DNA of 64,000 nucleotides from Streptococcaceae bacterium AF77-01CM03A (lineage in GTDB: Bacteria > Bacillota > Bacilli > Lactobacillales > Streptococcaceae): contig JAQDDS010000003.1 in NCBI GenBank assembly GCA_027665725.1, positions 213,971-277,970 on the forward strand. The letters are read 5' to 3'. A program made the position numbers and the translations under genes. The notes below the pieces were generated by a model. It was not told where the DNA came from. It did not search any database and worked only from the letters and a program-made list of their open reading frames with translations. Of the stretch, positions 10,038 through 17,847 are shown one piece after another. How positions within the stretch are numbered: the first letter of the stretch is position 1; each line of letters opens with the position of its first letter.

Positions 10038-10062
10038 GGGGCAAGACTCCCTGCCCCTTTTT
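10038..10062 (+). terminator. Terminator between ddl and murF
   Basis: GGGGCA/TGCCCC stem (10038-10043, 10052-10057) with five T; the murF ribosome binding site AAAGGAG begins one base later, so read-through likely feeds murF. Confidence 0.8.
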
Positions 10063-10074
10063 AAAGGAGTAAAC

Positions 10075-11442
10075 ATGAAACTTACGATTCACGAAGTTGC
10101 ACGTGTTGTCAGTGCAAAAAATGATGTGACAAGCTATGCGGACAGCCCACTAGTCAAGGCAGAGTTTGATAGTCGTTTGATTGGGCCTGGTGATCTATTT
10201 GTGCCACTCAAGGGGGCGCGTGATGGTCATGACTTTATCGAGACGGCTTTTGAAAACGGCGCTGCTGTAACCCTGTCAGAAAAGGAAGTAGCGGGTCATC
10301 CTTACATTTTAGTAGAGGATGTTTTGGCAGCCTTTCAAGCTCTTGCAGCCTATTACCTTCAAAAGACAGGAGTAGATGTCTTTGCTGTTACAGGTTCAAA
10401 TGGGAAGACAACGACCAAGGATATGTTGGCTCATTTGCTTTCTACAAGCTATAAAACCTACAAAACGCAAGGAAATTACAATAACGAGATTGGACTACCT
10501 TATACAGTTCTTCATATGCCGGATGACACTGAGAAGTTGGTCTTGGAAATGGGACAGGATCACTTGGGAGATATTCATCTTTTGTCTGAACTGGCTCATC
10601 CGAAAACAGCTATTGTGACTCTGGTCGGAGAGGCACATTTGGCCTTCTTCAAGGATCGTTCTGAGATTGCCAAAGGTAAATTACAGATTGCTGATGGAAT
10701 GGAGAAAGGTAGCTTGCTCTTGGCGCCATCTGATCCCATTGTAGAGGATTACCTACCTGCTGACCAAAAAGTAGTTCGTTTTGGTCCAGGTGCCGAACTC
10801 GAAATTACTGAATTAACTGAGCGTAAGGATAGCTTGAGTTTCAAGGCTAATTTCTTGGAGAAATCCCTTGATTTACCAGTAACTGGTAAGTACAATGCGA
10901 CCAATGCTATGATTGCTTCTTACGTTGCCTTGCAAGAAGGAGTGACTGAGGAGCAGATTGGTCAAGCCTTCCAGGATCTTGAATTGACCCGCAATCGTAC
11001 CGAGTGGAAAAAGGCTGCCAACGGTGCAGACATCTTATCAGATGTCTACAATGCCAACCCAACAGCCATGAAGTTGATTTTAGAAACTTTCTCTGCTATT
11101 TCCGCTAATGAAGGTGGCAAGAAAATCGCAGTTTTGGCGGATATGAAAGAACTTGGAGGCCAGTCTGTTCAACTTCATAATCAAATGATTTTGAGCCTAT
11201 CACCTGATGTACTTGATACCGTTATTTTCTACGGTGAAGACATTGCGGAATTGGCCCAACTAGCCAGTCAAATGTTCCCAATCGGTCATGTTTATTACTT
11301 TAAGAAAACAGCTGATGAAGACCAGTTTGAAGCCATGGTCAAACAAGTCAAGGAGAGTCTTGGTGCAAATGACCAAATTCTACTTAAAGGTTCCAACTCT
11401 ATGAACCTAGCTAAGCTAGTAGAAAGTTTGCAAGAAGACTAA
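10075..11442 (+). CDS. murF: UDP-MurNAc-tripeptide--D-Ala-D-Ala ligase MurF
   Basis: A 455-residue Mur ligase that adds D-Ala-D-Ala to the UDP-MurNAc tripeptide in the cytoplasm. It shows the N-terminal substrate domain (DSRLIGPGDLFVPLKG), the ATP-binding VTGSNGKTTTKD near 106-117, the central EMGQDHLGDI segment and C-terminal DVYNANPTAM. The ribosome binding site AAAGGAG at 10063 fixes the start. It follows ddl, the enzyme that makes its substrate, as in other streptococci. A weak hairpin (GAAGAC/GTCTTC, 11434-11450) overlaps the stop codon but has no clean T-run. Confidence 0.97.
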   Translation: MKLTIHEVARVVSAKNDVTSYADSPLVKAEFDSRLIGPGDLFVPLKGARDGHDFIETAFENGAAVTLSEKEVAGHPYILVEDVLAAFQALAAYYLQKTGVDVFAVTGSNGKTTTKDMLAHLLSTSYKTYKTQGNYNNEIGLPYTVLHMPDDTEKLVLEMGQDHLGDIHLLSELAHPKTAIVTLVGEAHLAFFKDRSEIAKGKLQIADGMEKGSLLLAPSDPIVEDYLPADQKVVRFGPGAELEITELTERKDSLSFKANFLEKSLDLPVTGKYNATNAMIASYVALQEGVTEEQIGQAFQDLELTRNRTEWKKAANGADILSDVYNANPTAMKLILETFSAISANEGGKKIAVLADMKELGGQSVQLHNQMILSLSPDVLDTVIFYGEDIAELAQLASQMFPIGHVYYFKKTADEDQFEAMVKQVKESLGANDQILLKGSNSMNLAKLVESLQED

Positions 11443-11589
11443 TGGTCTTCTATTAAGAAAAAATTTTTAAGAGTTAATTTGTCTCGAAGGATCAGCTTCT
11501 TTGGGACACAAAAATATAAGAAATAAATGTAAGCTATGATCTATAGAGATAAGTAAGAAAATGGCTTATATGAAAATGAGGAAAATTAT

Positions 11590-12297
11590 ATGAATGTTTG
11601 GGATGCTTTATTTACCACCCATCCGACGGAGCCACCCCAATTTGGATTTACTTGGTACGCAAGCACATTTGCCTTACTGTTTTTGACAATTTATCTTGCT
11701 TATCGCTATCGTGATAATAAGGTTTGTCAACGATTCTTCCAGATTATACAGGCAATACAGTTAATCTCGCTTTACAGCTGGTATTGGATCAATCAGTTCC
11801 CGCTGTCAGAAAGCTTGCCTTTTTATCATTGCCGATTAGCCATGTTTGTAGTTCTCTTGCTTCCAGGTATTTCAAAAACCAAACAATATTTTGCTTTGCT
11901 TGGAACCTTCGGGACGATTGCAGCCTTTGTTTATCCAATCCCAGACGCTTACTCTTTCCCGCACATCGTTATTTTGTCCTTTATTTTCGGACATCTAGCC
12001 CTTCTTGGAAATTCCTTGATTTATCTTTTAAACAACTACGATGCACGTCTCTTGGATTTCAAAGGTATTCTTATACTGACTTCTTTACTTAATGGTTTGA
12101 TTTTTATAGTCAATTTATTGACGGGTGGAGATTACGGTTTTATGACAAAACCACCATTGGTGGGAGACCATGGTCTTGTGGTTAATTACATCATTGTCAC
12201 TCTATTTTTGACTTGTGCTATTTTCCTCTTCTCTAAAGGTTTTCAAGTCATCACTCAGGAGAAGGCAGTAAGAAGATTTAAAATCTGGCAGAAATAA
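11590..12297 (+). CDS. YwaF-like (TIGR02206) integral membrane protein
   Basis: A 235-residue protein with about seven hydrophobic helices. The segment LPFYHCRLAMFVVLLLP after the second or third helix is typical of the TIGR02206/YwaF family, and LTGGDYGFMTKPP precedes the last helix. Function is unknown for the family; the fold is that of a small multi-spanning membrane protein without obvious catalytic residues. It has its own ribosome binding site (AGGAAAA) and stands between murF and the rplM promoter, so it is probably transcribed alone or by read-through from murF. Confidence 0.8.
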   Translation: MNVWDALFTTHPTEPPQFGFTWYASTFALLFLTIYLAYRYRDNKVCQRFFQIIQAIQLISLYSWYWINQFPLSESLPFYHCRLAMFVVLLLPGISKTKQYFALLGTFGTIAAFVYPIPDAYSFPHIVILSFIFGHLALLGNSLIYLLNNYDARLLDFKGILILTSLLNGLIFIVNLLTGGDYGFMTKPPLVGDHGLVVNYIIVTLFLTCAIFLFSKGFQVITQEKAVRRFKIWQK

Positions 12298-12316
12298 AAA
12301 ATATTTTCCCAACCGC

Positions 12317-12346
12317 TTGACTTTTATCTGAGAATTTTGATACAAT
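12317..12346 (+). promoter_or_regulatory. Promoter of rplM-rpsI
   Basis: TTGACT - 18 bp - TACAAT directly upstream of the structured leader. Confidence 0.75.
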
Positions 12347-12350
12347 AGTA

Positions 12351-12428
12351 GGCGGTATTGTTTACCCCATTTGTAAGGCCCCGGAACCTTTCAAATACCC
12401 TGCGGACCGGAACATCCGCCCTGTAAAC
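12351..12428 (+). ncRNA. L13-type ribosomal protein leader
   Basis: The rplM 5' UTR is unusually GC-rich. A closing stem GTTTAC/GTAAAC (12360-12365 with 12423-12428) encloses a GCGGA/TCCGC hairpin (12402-12406 with 12415-12419). Position and pairing fit the L13 leader, a cis-element for autogenous control by L13 in Firmicutes. Covariance was not tested. Confidence 0.7.
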
Positions 12429-12455
12429 AAAAACGACATTCATATAGGAGAAATC

Positions 12456-12902
12456 ATGAACAAAACTACATTCATGGCTAAACCAGGCCAAGTAGAACGC
12501 AAATGGTACGTTGTTGACGCAACTGATGTACCTCTTGGACGCCTTTCAGCAGTTGTTGCTAGCGTACTTCGCGGAAAAAACAAACCAACATTCACACCAC
12601 ACACTGATACAGGTGACTTCGTAATCGTTATCAATGCTGAAAAAGTTAAATTGACTGGTAAAAAAGCAACTGATAAGATCTACTACACTCACTCAAACCA
12701 CCCAGGTGGATTGAAATCAATCTCTGCTGGTGAACTTCGTTCTAAAAATGCAGTTCGTTTGATCGAGAAATCAGTTAAAGGTATGCTTCCACACAATACT
12801 CTTGGCCGCGCTCAAGGTATGAAATTGAAAGTATTCGTTGGAGCTGAGCACACTCACGCTGCACAACAACCAGAAGTTCTTGATATTTCAGGACTTATCT
12901 AA
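12456..12902 (+). CDS. rplM: 50S ribosomal protein L13
   Basis: A 148-residue L13. Family landmarks include [17 protein letters not shown] at the N-terminus, [22 protein letters not shown] and [12 protein letters not shown]. The start follows AGGAGAAATC. It is the first gene of the rplM-rpsI operon and its codon use is strongly biased, as expected for a highly expressed gene. It assembles early into the 50S subunit. Confidence 0.99.
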   Translation: MNKTTFMAKPGQVERKWYVVDATDVPLGRLSAVVASVLRGKNKPTFTPHTDTGDFVIVINAEKVKLTGKKATDKIYYTHSNHPGGLKSISAGELRSKNAVRLIEKSVKGMLPHNTLGRAQGMKLKVFVGAEHTHAAQQPEVLDISGLI

Positions 12903-12920
12903 GGAAAGGAACAATAAAGT

Positions 12921-13313
12921 ATGTCACAAGCACAATATGCAGGTACTGGACGTCGTAAAAACGCTGTTGCACGCGTTCGCCTTGTTCCAGGAACTGGTAA
13001 AATCACTGTTAACAAAAAAGATGTTGAAGAGTACATCCCACACGCTGACCTTCGTTTGGTCATCAACCAACCATTCGCAGTTACTTCAACTGTAGGTTCA
13101 TACGACGTTTTCGTTAACGTTGTAGGTGGTGGATACGCTGGTCAAGCAGGAGCTATCCGTCACGGTATCGCTCGTGCCCTTCTTCAAGTAGACCCAGACT
13201 TCCGCGATTCATTGAAACGCGCAGGACTTCTTACACGTGACTCACGTAAAGTTGAGCGTAAGAAGCCAGGTTTGAAAAAAGCTCGTAAAGCATCACAATT
13301 TAGTAAACGTTAA
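12921..13313 (+). CDS. rpsI: 30S ribosomal protein S9
   Basis: A 130-residue S9 with [16 protein letters not shown] at the start, [19 protein letters not shown] in the middle and the invariant basic C-terminus ending QFSKR, which reaches the ribosomal P site. It lies 18 bp after rplM. The 3' end of rpsI is, in some streptococci, an integration site for mobile elements; here an accessory patch starts right after it. Confidence 0.99.
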   Translation: MSQAQYAGTGRRKNAVARVRLVPGTGKITVNKKDVEEYIPHADLRLVINQPFAVTSTVGSYDVFVNVVGGGYAGQAGAIRHGIARALLQVDPDFRDSLKRAGLLTRDSRKVERKKPGLKKARKASQFSKR

Positions 13314-13338
13314 TTCGAAAGAATTACTATACTTACAA

Positions 13339-13365
13339 AGAGCACCTTTTGGGGTGTTCTTTTTT
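13339..13365 (+). terminator. Terminator of the rplM-rpsI operon
   Basis: AGAGCACC/GGTGTTCT stem around a 5-nt loop with six T, 26 bp after the rpsI stop. Confidence 0.85.
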
Positions 13366-13530
13366 ATGCTCCCATACTAAATTGGTGCAATTGGCACAGT
13401 TGTTGCGACTTTAGGCGCTTACAAATGTGGCTGCAAACTGACGAAGTCAGTTGCCTCAAAACGTTAATCAATACGATACTATCAACGTTTTAAAGCACTC
13501 ACAGGTTTGCCCTAGGGGGTGTTTTTTTTG
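13366..13530. repeat. Degraded intergenic repeat and att-like remnant after rpsI
   Basis: No gene is seen. The stretch holds an inverted repeat AACTGAC-GAA-GTCAGTT (13436-13452), whose core resembles a dispersed intergenic repeat I associate with pneumococcus/mitis genomes. A second inverted repeat AAAACGTT/AACGTTTT (13458-13465, 13484-13491) follows, then a weak terminator-like GCACTC/GGGTGT with T-run ending near 13528. AAACGTTAAT at 13459-13468 repeats the last bases of rpsI (13305-13314). Confidence 0.4.
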
Positions 13531-13569
13531 ATGAATTTTAGGAAAGACATACAACTTTACTTGAAAGAA

Positions 13570-13578
13570 TGCTATAAT
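13570..13578 (+). promoter_or_regulatory. Extended -10 promoter before the Imm70-like pseudogene
   Basis: TGCTATAAT, about 50 bp upstream of the first ATG of the broken gene. Confidence 0.5.
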
Positions 13579-13627
13579 AGCTTAGAATAAGAGATTCTCT
13601 GTTGAAATAAATTTATGGGGGATTGCG

Positions 13628-13913
13628 ATGAAACTTTCCTTAAAGGTTGGCTTGATCTATTAGACAATTGGATTTTGAATTCTTTTTTTCAATTGTTTTT
13701 ATACATCTTGAAAATTCAAATTGGGGTAGTTGTTATCCAATCCTTATGAACGAGTTGTATCAGGGGAGAATTTCAGTATATTATTTAAAGAATTGTCTAC
13801 TCGGACTACAGAGTATTCGCATAGAGTTTAGCAAATTATCGTCTTATGATAATATTTTGGGCTTTGAACATGCAATTTCTATGGGGAAAAGTGTTGAGAT
13901 CTCTACTTGGTAG
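13628..13913 (+). pseudogene. Broken Imm70-like immunity protein gene
   Basis: An ATG at 13628 begins MKLSLKVGLIY and stops after 11 codons. A different frame then continues with FFFSIVFIHLENSNWGS and PILMNELYQGRIS, which matches my memory of the Imm70 immunity family (LKVG start, FF--I--HLE--KWGS, MNELYQG). The product is therefore split by a frameshift and stop near 13661-13675, and the conserved C-terminal part of the family is also missing. It is probably a non-functional remnant of a toxin-immunity gene. The family assignment is from remembered motifs and should be treated as tentative. Confidence 0.6.
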
Positions 13914-14195
13914 GTTTCCTTGATTGCTTCATCATGCGAGGAAGCTTGATTTTAAGTGACTATTGAAGTTTGAGAATTTGGATGTTTATATCTATGGTGG
14001 TTTTAAAGTGAAAAAAATTTTAAGACTTATAAGTATTTTTTACGATAGGATTCAGATTAAACTGAAATCAATCAGAACACCAAAGGTCAAAGATTAGAGT
14101 ACGACTTTGATAGGGCAAAAAACTGTTGCATATCCTTGGTAGCGATGACATAATCGAAATGGTAGTTGTTACTGTAATAAGCGAAGGAAATTGAC
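13914..14195. other. Gene-free AT-rich stretch
   Basis: Stops interrupt all frames and no promoter, repeat or RNA structure stands out. It may be eroded coding sequence belonging to the surrounding immunity-like genes, but no family is recognisable. Confidence 0.5.
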
Positions 14196-14612
14196 ATGAG
14201 AGAATTTGAAATAAGGGAAAAACAAGATAAGATAAATCAGACGGAATATTGGGATGGTCGGATTCTAGATTTACAAATATTATATTTTGGTGATGAAGTT
14301 CATCTATATGTAGAAAGTTATCATGAGAATAAAGTAGATTTAGAGGAATGTTGGAAAGTCAGTTTCCTTGCTTGTGCAGCACTGAATTATGAGACGGATG
14401 CACAAAATCGCAAAAAATTTAAAGTAAAAGATTTTACACAAAATCACTTGTATACCTGTCAAGAGATATCTATTGAATATTACGATGGCAGTTTTTTTCA
14501 AACCAGGATAGTTTTAGAAGGATTAGTCAAGTTCAATATCATTTCTAGGGATGTTACTGTGGAAAGAATCAAACGATCAGAACATGATTTTTTCTGGAGG
14601 AATAAGTCATAA
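14196..14612 (+). CDS. Hypothetical protein, immunity-like
   Basis: A 138-residue soluble acidic protein with no signal peptide or membrane helix. I do not recognise the family. Alternating short beta-like stretches (LQILYFGDEVHLYVESYHE, ISIEYYDGSFFQTRIVLEGL) resemble small immunity proteins. The start has GAAGGAAA upstream. It is followed directly by a decayed gene (14613-14965) in the same orientation and sits in a run of immunity-like genes, which is the only functional hint. Confidence 0.55.
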   Translation: MREFEIREKQDKINQTEYWDGRILDLQILYFGDEVHLYVESYHENKVDLEECWKVSFLACAALNYETDAQNRKKFKVKDFTQNHLYTCQEISIEYYDGSFFQTRIVLEGLVKFNIISRDVTVERIKRSEHDFFWRNKS

Positions 14613-14965
14613 ATGTATTCAATTAATAGTGTGGTTGAAAGTAGTACCAAAAAGATAAGGAATTCCTCTAGCAGTCACTTGTGGTGAATGGATACAATGA
14701 AGAAATCAATTTAGTAATAATGGAACGAGATGAAGATATGTCATATGAGTTTTTTAAGAAATGATTATCCTATGGGGAAAAGTTTGTTCTATATTATCAA
14801 GATAGAAAGTTTTATATCAGTTAAAGAAAAGACTTAGGGGAGTTATATTTTACGGTTTCTGAGTAAGACTATCACATTTTTTATAGCCCAAAGAAACTTT
14901 TATCAGCACCATTAATCGATGGTGAGACCTTATTAGAAAGATGGTATGATCTTGCAGTTTATTAA
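14613..14965 (+). pseudogene. Decayed small gene with frameshift and three in-frame stops
   Basis: An ATG with GGAGG ribosome binding site (14596-14600) starts directly after the previous stop and encodes MYSINSVVES. After a frame change near 14670 the frame reads LVVNGYNEEINLVIMERDED, then LSYGEKFVLYYQDRKFYIS, RKDLGELYFTVSE and DYHIFYSPKKLLSAPLIDGE, separated by three stop codons, and ends at 14965. The text is clearly protein-like across the stops, so this is an inactivated gene. Family not recognised; context suggests an immunity gene. Confidence 0.65.
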
Positions 14966-15039
14966 GTCTAGATAAGGGTGCTATCCCAAAAGTTAATCAT
15001 CTTATTCAAGTTATGACAAAAAATCAGCAGAGGTGGGAA

Positions 15040-15456
15040 ATGAGAGTCGTTTTATTGCCGATTTATTATAAGGATGAGAATAGAACAGAAACTTGTCAGA
15101 TTTTTATTAGAGATAGCGAAGAATTATGTATTCTTGATATTGATAGAGATTCGGGTCTTAAACGCTATGAAGCCGACTCTTTCTTTGAGGCGCTTATGAA
15201 CTATCGTCTGGATTTGGAGAAAGAAGGCGGGATTCTACAATGTAATGGAGCTGACAAGTGTGTATTTCCATCTCCGATGCAGATGAATTTTGGAGGAGAA
15301 AAAGCCTATTTCTTAGAAATGGGAAAACAAGCCAGTTTAGACAATGTTTATGAGATTTTTGACCAAGATAAACCAAACTTAAACTGTGTCAGTGTCGCAG
15401 AACAGAAACAATTTTATGATGATTGGTTTACTAGCCTAGTAGGTGGGAGCCATTAA
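15040..15456 (+). CDS. Hypothetical protein, immunity-like
   Basis: A 138-residue protein if the ATG at 15040 with AGAGGTGG just upstream is used; an ATG at 15013 has no ribosome binding site. FFEALMNYRLDLEKEGGILQ, CNGA and the YPSPM-like FPSPMQMNFGGEKAYFL followed by GKQASLDNVYEIF form a pattern I have seen in small proteins next to polymorphic toxins, but I cannot name the family. It is soluble, without signal peptide, and lies among other immunity-like genes with no toxin gene beside it. Confidence 0.55.
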   Translation: MRVVLLPIYYKDENRTETCQIFIRDSEELCILDIDRDSGLKRYEADSFFEALMNYRLDLEKEGGILQCNGADKCVFPSPMQMNFGGEKAYFLEMGKQASLDNVYEIFDQDKPNLNCVSVAEQKQFYDDWFTSLVGGSH

Positions 15457-15568
15457 ACCTTCAGCTTTAAAGGAACGATTAGAAAAAATATTAGTAACCT
15501 ATGTCTTAGTCCTTGTGACAGATGAAAGCATTGTAGATAGACATTATCACAGAAGATTTGGAGAATAA
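15443..15568 (+). pseudogene. Short remnant ORF
   Basis: A 41-codon frame from GTG 15443 (GAIKPSALKERLEKILVTYV...) overlaps the end of the previous gene and stops just before the next. It looks like the C-terminal end of a lost gene rather than a functional product; low confidence. Confidence 0.25.
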
Positions 15569-15571
15569 TAG

Positions 15572-15934
15572 TTGAAAATAAGTGGACAATTATCAAAGGA
15601 TAATCAAAAGTTGCCTTTTTTTGAGATTCTTTCCCAAATACCATCTAATAGTGAAGATTGGTATATCTTTGAATGTGATGCTGTAGGAAAAGCTCCAAAT
15701 AATCTGCCTATGTCGGAATTTGAAGATTTAGTCTTAAATTCAAAATATGGCTATCAGATGAGTTGGGACGGACTTTTAAAATTTTCAAAGGGAATAGAGG
15801 ATATAAATAATTTAATAGTTGTTTCCTCTACAAGTTCTATTGAATTTGAAACGATAGAAAAAGGGACAGAAGCATTGCAAGTAAGAGTGGGAATATACGA
15901 TAGTAGTGCTTGGGAAATTGAATTTTATGGATGA
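15572..15934 (+). CDS. Hypothetical protein, immunity-like
   Basis: A 120-residue acidic protein starting with TTG preceded by TTGGAG. The ending IYDSSAWEIEFYG and the central PMSEFEDLVLN...GYQMSWDGLLKF give an alpha/beta outline with no membrane segment. I do not recognise the family. Its size, pI and place among the run of immunity-like genes are consistent with an orphan immunity protein. Confidence 0.5.
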   Translation: MKISGQLSKDNQKLPFFEILSQIPSNSEDWYIFECDAVGKAPNNLPMSEFEDLVLNSKYGYQMSWDGLLKFSKGIEDINNLIVVSSTSSIEFETIEKGTEALQVRVGIYDSSAWEIEFYG

Positions 15935-15968
15935 CCTTTTAAAGTTGACTGTTCCTATTTGAGTATAC

Positions 15969-16167
15969 TTGATACATAGAAATAGGAGCAGACATTCTCT
16001 TACTGGATAATTCAATCACTGAATCAGTTGAAATGAAACGAAAGACTTACTTAGTCCATTATCTAAAGAAAGATGATTTTGATTGGATAGATAGTAGGGG
16101 AATTAGGGGAATTGGATGTTGTATTATAAAACAATTTGGAATCATACGAATGATGATTTTCCAATAA
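15969..16167 (+). pseudogene. 3' remnant of a small gene
   Basis: An open frame with coding-like text, ILLLDNSITESVEMKRK then TYLVHYLKKDDFDWID, runs into the next gene and stops at 16165-16167. No start with a ribosome binding site is visible, so it appears to be the tail of a truncated gene. Confidence 0.35.
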
Positions 16168-16436
16168 TCATGTACTCAGAAATAGATGCAGAACGATTTG
16201 AAACAAAACGATTAGATATATTTCCTGATGGACACGTAGCTTACTTTGATACTCGGACCCCCTTGGAGTTGGGAGAAGCTCCATACCCAAGTGATTTTGA
16301 TGCAATAAATGCTACAGGAGAATTTGATGTATCTGAAATATCAGCGATAGATTTTGAGAACATCCTAAAAATGTACGACACAGAGGCCTTAATCGAAGAT
16401 TATTGTATCAAATTAGCTAGATGGACTGAAAGGTAA
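16116..16436 (+). CDS. DUF6881-like small protein
   Basis: A 106-residue protein. YYKTIWNHTNDDFPIIMYSE, then DAERFETKRLDIFPDGHVAY and a C-terminal AIDFENILKMY, recalls the DUF6881 family (Y-V-W-H...P-LYSE-D..R-E-R-V-F-DG). Members occur near contact-dependent or secreted toxins and are thought to be immunity proteins, though function is unproven. The start is preceded by AGGGGAATTGG. Family assignment is from memory. Confidence 0.6.
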   Translation: MLYYKTIWNHTNDDFPIIMYSEIDAERFETKRLDIFPDGHVAYFDTRTPLELGEAPYPSDFDAINATGEFDVSEISAIDFENILKMYDTEALIEDYCIKLARWTER

Positions 16437-16477
16437 CAAGTATTTGCTATTTTTCAATAGTAACAAGGGGGACATTC

Positions 16478-16627
16478 ATGTCGGATATTACATTTAAGCA
16501 TTCTTTCTTTTCCTATCCACAATCATTAAAGTATTTAGTTTCCGAAGGTAGGGTTGATTTTGGTGTAAAGACTTTATTTACACAGGAAGGTGGAATTCCA
16601 GAATTATTTAAGAAATTTATCTTATGA
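16478..16627 (+). CDS. Short ORF, probably truncated gene
   Basis: A 49-residue frame (MSDITFKHSFFSYPQSLKYL...) begins behind a good ribosome binding site AAGGGGG and ends at a TGA. It is too short for a typical immunity protein and looks like the intact N-terminus of a gene that now stops early. The 110 bp that follow contain no gene. Confidence 0.35.
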   Translation: MSDITFKHSFFSYPQSLKYLVSEGRVDFGVKTLFTQEGGIPELFKKFIL

Positions 16628-16738
16628 CAGGAACAATCTTCATTTGTCAAAGAGAGAATTTTGATAACTTGAATCTTCATCCTATGCGATAAGGAAGTTC
16701 AACATACCCATAATAAAAATAGAAAGACTAGATAAAGC

Positions 16739-16999
16739 ATGACAGATAAGCAAGCACTATTTTTCCAAGAACTAAAAATCATCCAGGAGCAAGTTGTAAA
16801 TATGAATATCCATCAGAGTGATTTAACTAAAGAAGAACTGCTCTTTAATGTTAGTTATGATACTTTGGTTTTGATGATGGAATTATTGGATGGCTATCGT
16901 AATATGAATTTAGAGTTATCTGATAAAGAGAGTAAGGAAGTTTTAAATAAGAATATACAATTACATGATGGGGTTACTGATTTTTTGAAGTCATTTTAA
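16739..16999 (+). CDS. Conserved hypothetical protein, immunity-like
   Basis: An 86-residue helical protein. FFQELKIIQEQVVNMNI, VSYDTLVLMMELLDGYRN and IQLHDGVTDFL match a small conserved family I recall from streptococci and other bacteria, where it lies among toxin-immunity genes; no function is known. There is no clear ribosome binding site before the ATG, so the start is uncertain. Confidence 0.55.
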   Translation: MTDKQALFFQELKIIQEQVVNMNIHQSDLTKEELLFNVSYDTLVLMMELLDGYRNMNLELSDKESKEVLNKNIQLHDGVTDFLKSF

Positions 17000-17063
17000 T
17001 TTAGCTAAGATGTGACATGTGCTCTAATCTCCATAAAATAGGGAGTGAATAGGAGGAGAGGAA

Positions 17064-17627
17064 ATGGTTGGAGATCTTTTGAAAATCGATAGGATTAAGA
17101 CGCTATTGCTCGAGAATGGGATTTCTTTGGAACCAGGTCTAAGTGATGAAGAAATACAAAAAGTCGAGACAATCTATGGAATTGAATTTCCTGAGCAGTG
17201 GTTGGCAGTCTATCAACAATTATTGCCTATTTCAGAAGGTTTTTATAACTGGAGAGATTTCTCAGCTGAAAATATAGAACATATAAAATGGAACCTAGCT
17301 GCTCCCTATGATGGAATTTTGGAGAGTTTGGATGAACTAGTGTGGGATGCCTCTTGGGGGAACGAGCCAACTGCACTCTTGGACAGAAATGTACAAATCA
17401 GGAAAATGTTAGAATCAGCGCCTCGCTTAATCCCCTTATATGGGCATCGTTTTCTCCCTAGTTATAAGAATCAGGAGATGCCGATTTTATCAGTAGTGGA
17501 TTTAGATATTATTTATTATGGCAAAGACTTATACGATTATTTTGAGATTGAATTTGGAAATAGAGAACTTTCTCTGTCTTTAAAAGACTATAAGCCAGTA
17601 CCCTTCTGGACGAGTGATTTTTATTAA
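17064..17627 (+). CDS. SMI1/KNR4 family immunity-type protein
   Basis: A 187-residue SMI1/KNR4-superfamily protein: LSDEEIQKVETIYGIEFPEQ followed by WLAVYQQLLPISEGFYNW is the family signature at the N-terminus, and RLIPLYGHRFLPS is a typical later segment. In bacteria such proteins commonly neutralise polymorphic toxins. The start follows GGAGGAGAGGAA. No partner toxin is visible nearby, so it may be an orphan immunity gene. It is the best preserved member of the patch and is followed by a terminator. Confidence 0.8.
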   Translation: MVGDLLKIDRIKTLLLENGISLEPGLSDEEIQKVETIYGIEFPEQWLAVYQQLLPISEGFYNWRDFSAENIEHIKWNLAAPYDGILESLDELVWDASWGNEPTALLDRNVQIRKMLESAPRLIPLYGHRFLPSYKNQEMPILSVVDLDIIYYGKDLYDYFEIEFGNRELSLSLKDYKPVPFWTSDFY

Positions 17628-17690
17628 ATGTTTTTACAAAGCTAACTGGTCGCACCCTTGAAAACTTCATCTTACTTTGAAATTTGCTAA

Positions 17691-17726
17691 ACCCACGATT
17701 GGAATTTCTAGTGGGTGTTCTTTTTT
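17691..17726 (+). terminator. Terminator after the SMI1/KNR4 gene
   Basis: ACCCAC/GTGGGT (17691-17696, 17711-17716) with TTCTTTTTT tail. Confidence 0.75.
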
Positions 17727-17808
17727 AATCCTCAATAAGAGAGTTCACCCCCAAAAATCACACCACTAGTCTTTGTCTTATACAATTTCTTCCTAGTATC
17801 AGTTTAGT

Positions 17809-17830
17809 ATGATATAATTAAATACGAATA
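17809..17830 (+). promoter_or_regulatory. Promoter of the DUF6287 gene, with combox-like sequence
   Basis: Extended -10 TGATATAAT ends at 17818. Immediately after it TACGAATA (17823-17830) equals the core of the competence sigma-X box of streptococci; whether it is used is unknown. Confidence 0.5.
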
Positions 17831-17847
17831 ATTTAAAGGAGTTATAA

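Noticed and set aside
13371-13468. Small peptide frame IGAIGTVVATLGAYKCGC... as a bacteriocin-like gene
   Set aside because: No start codon with ribosome binding site and no double-glycine leader; more likely fossil sequence after rpsI.
13431-13530. BOX or RUP element
   Set aside because: Only a short dyad resembling a dispersed mitis-group repeat is present; boxA/boxC or RUP ends are not recognisable.
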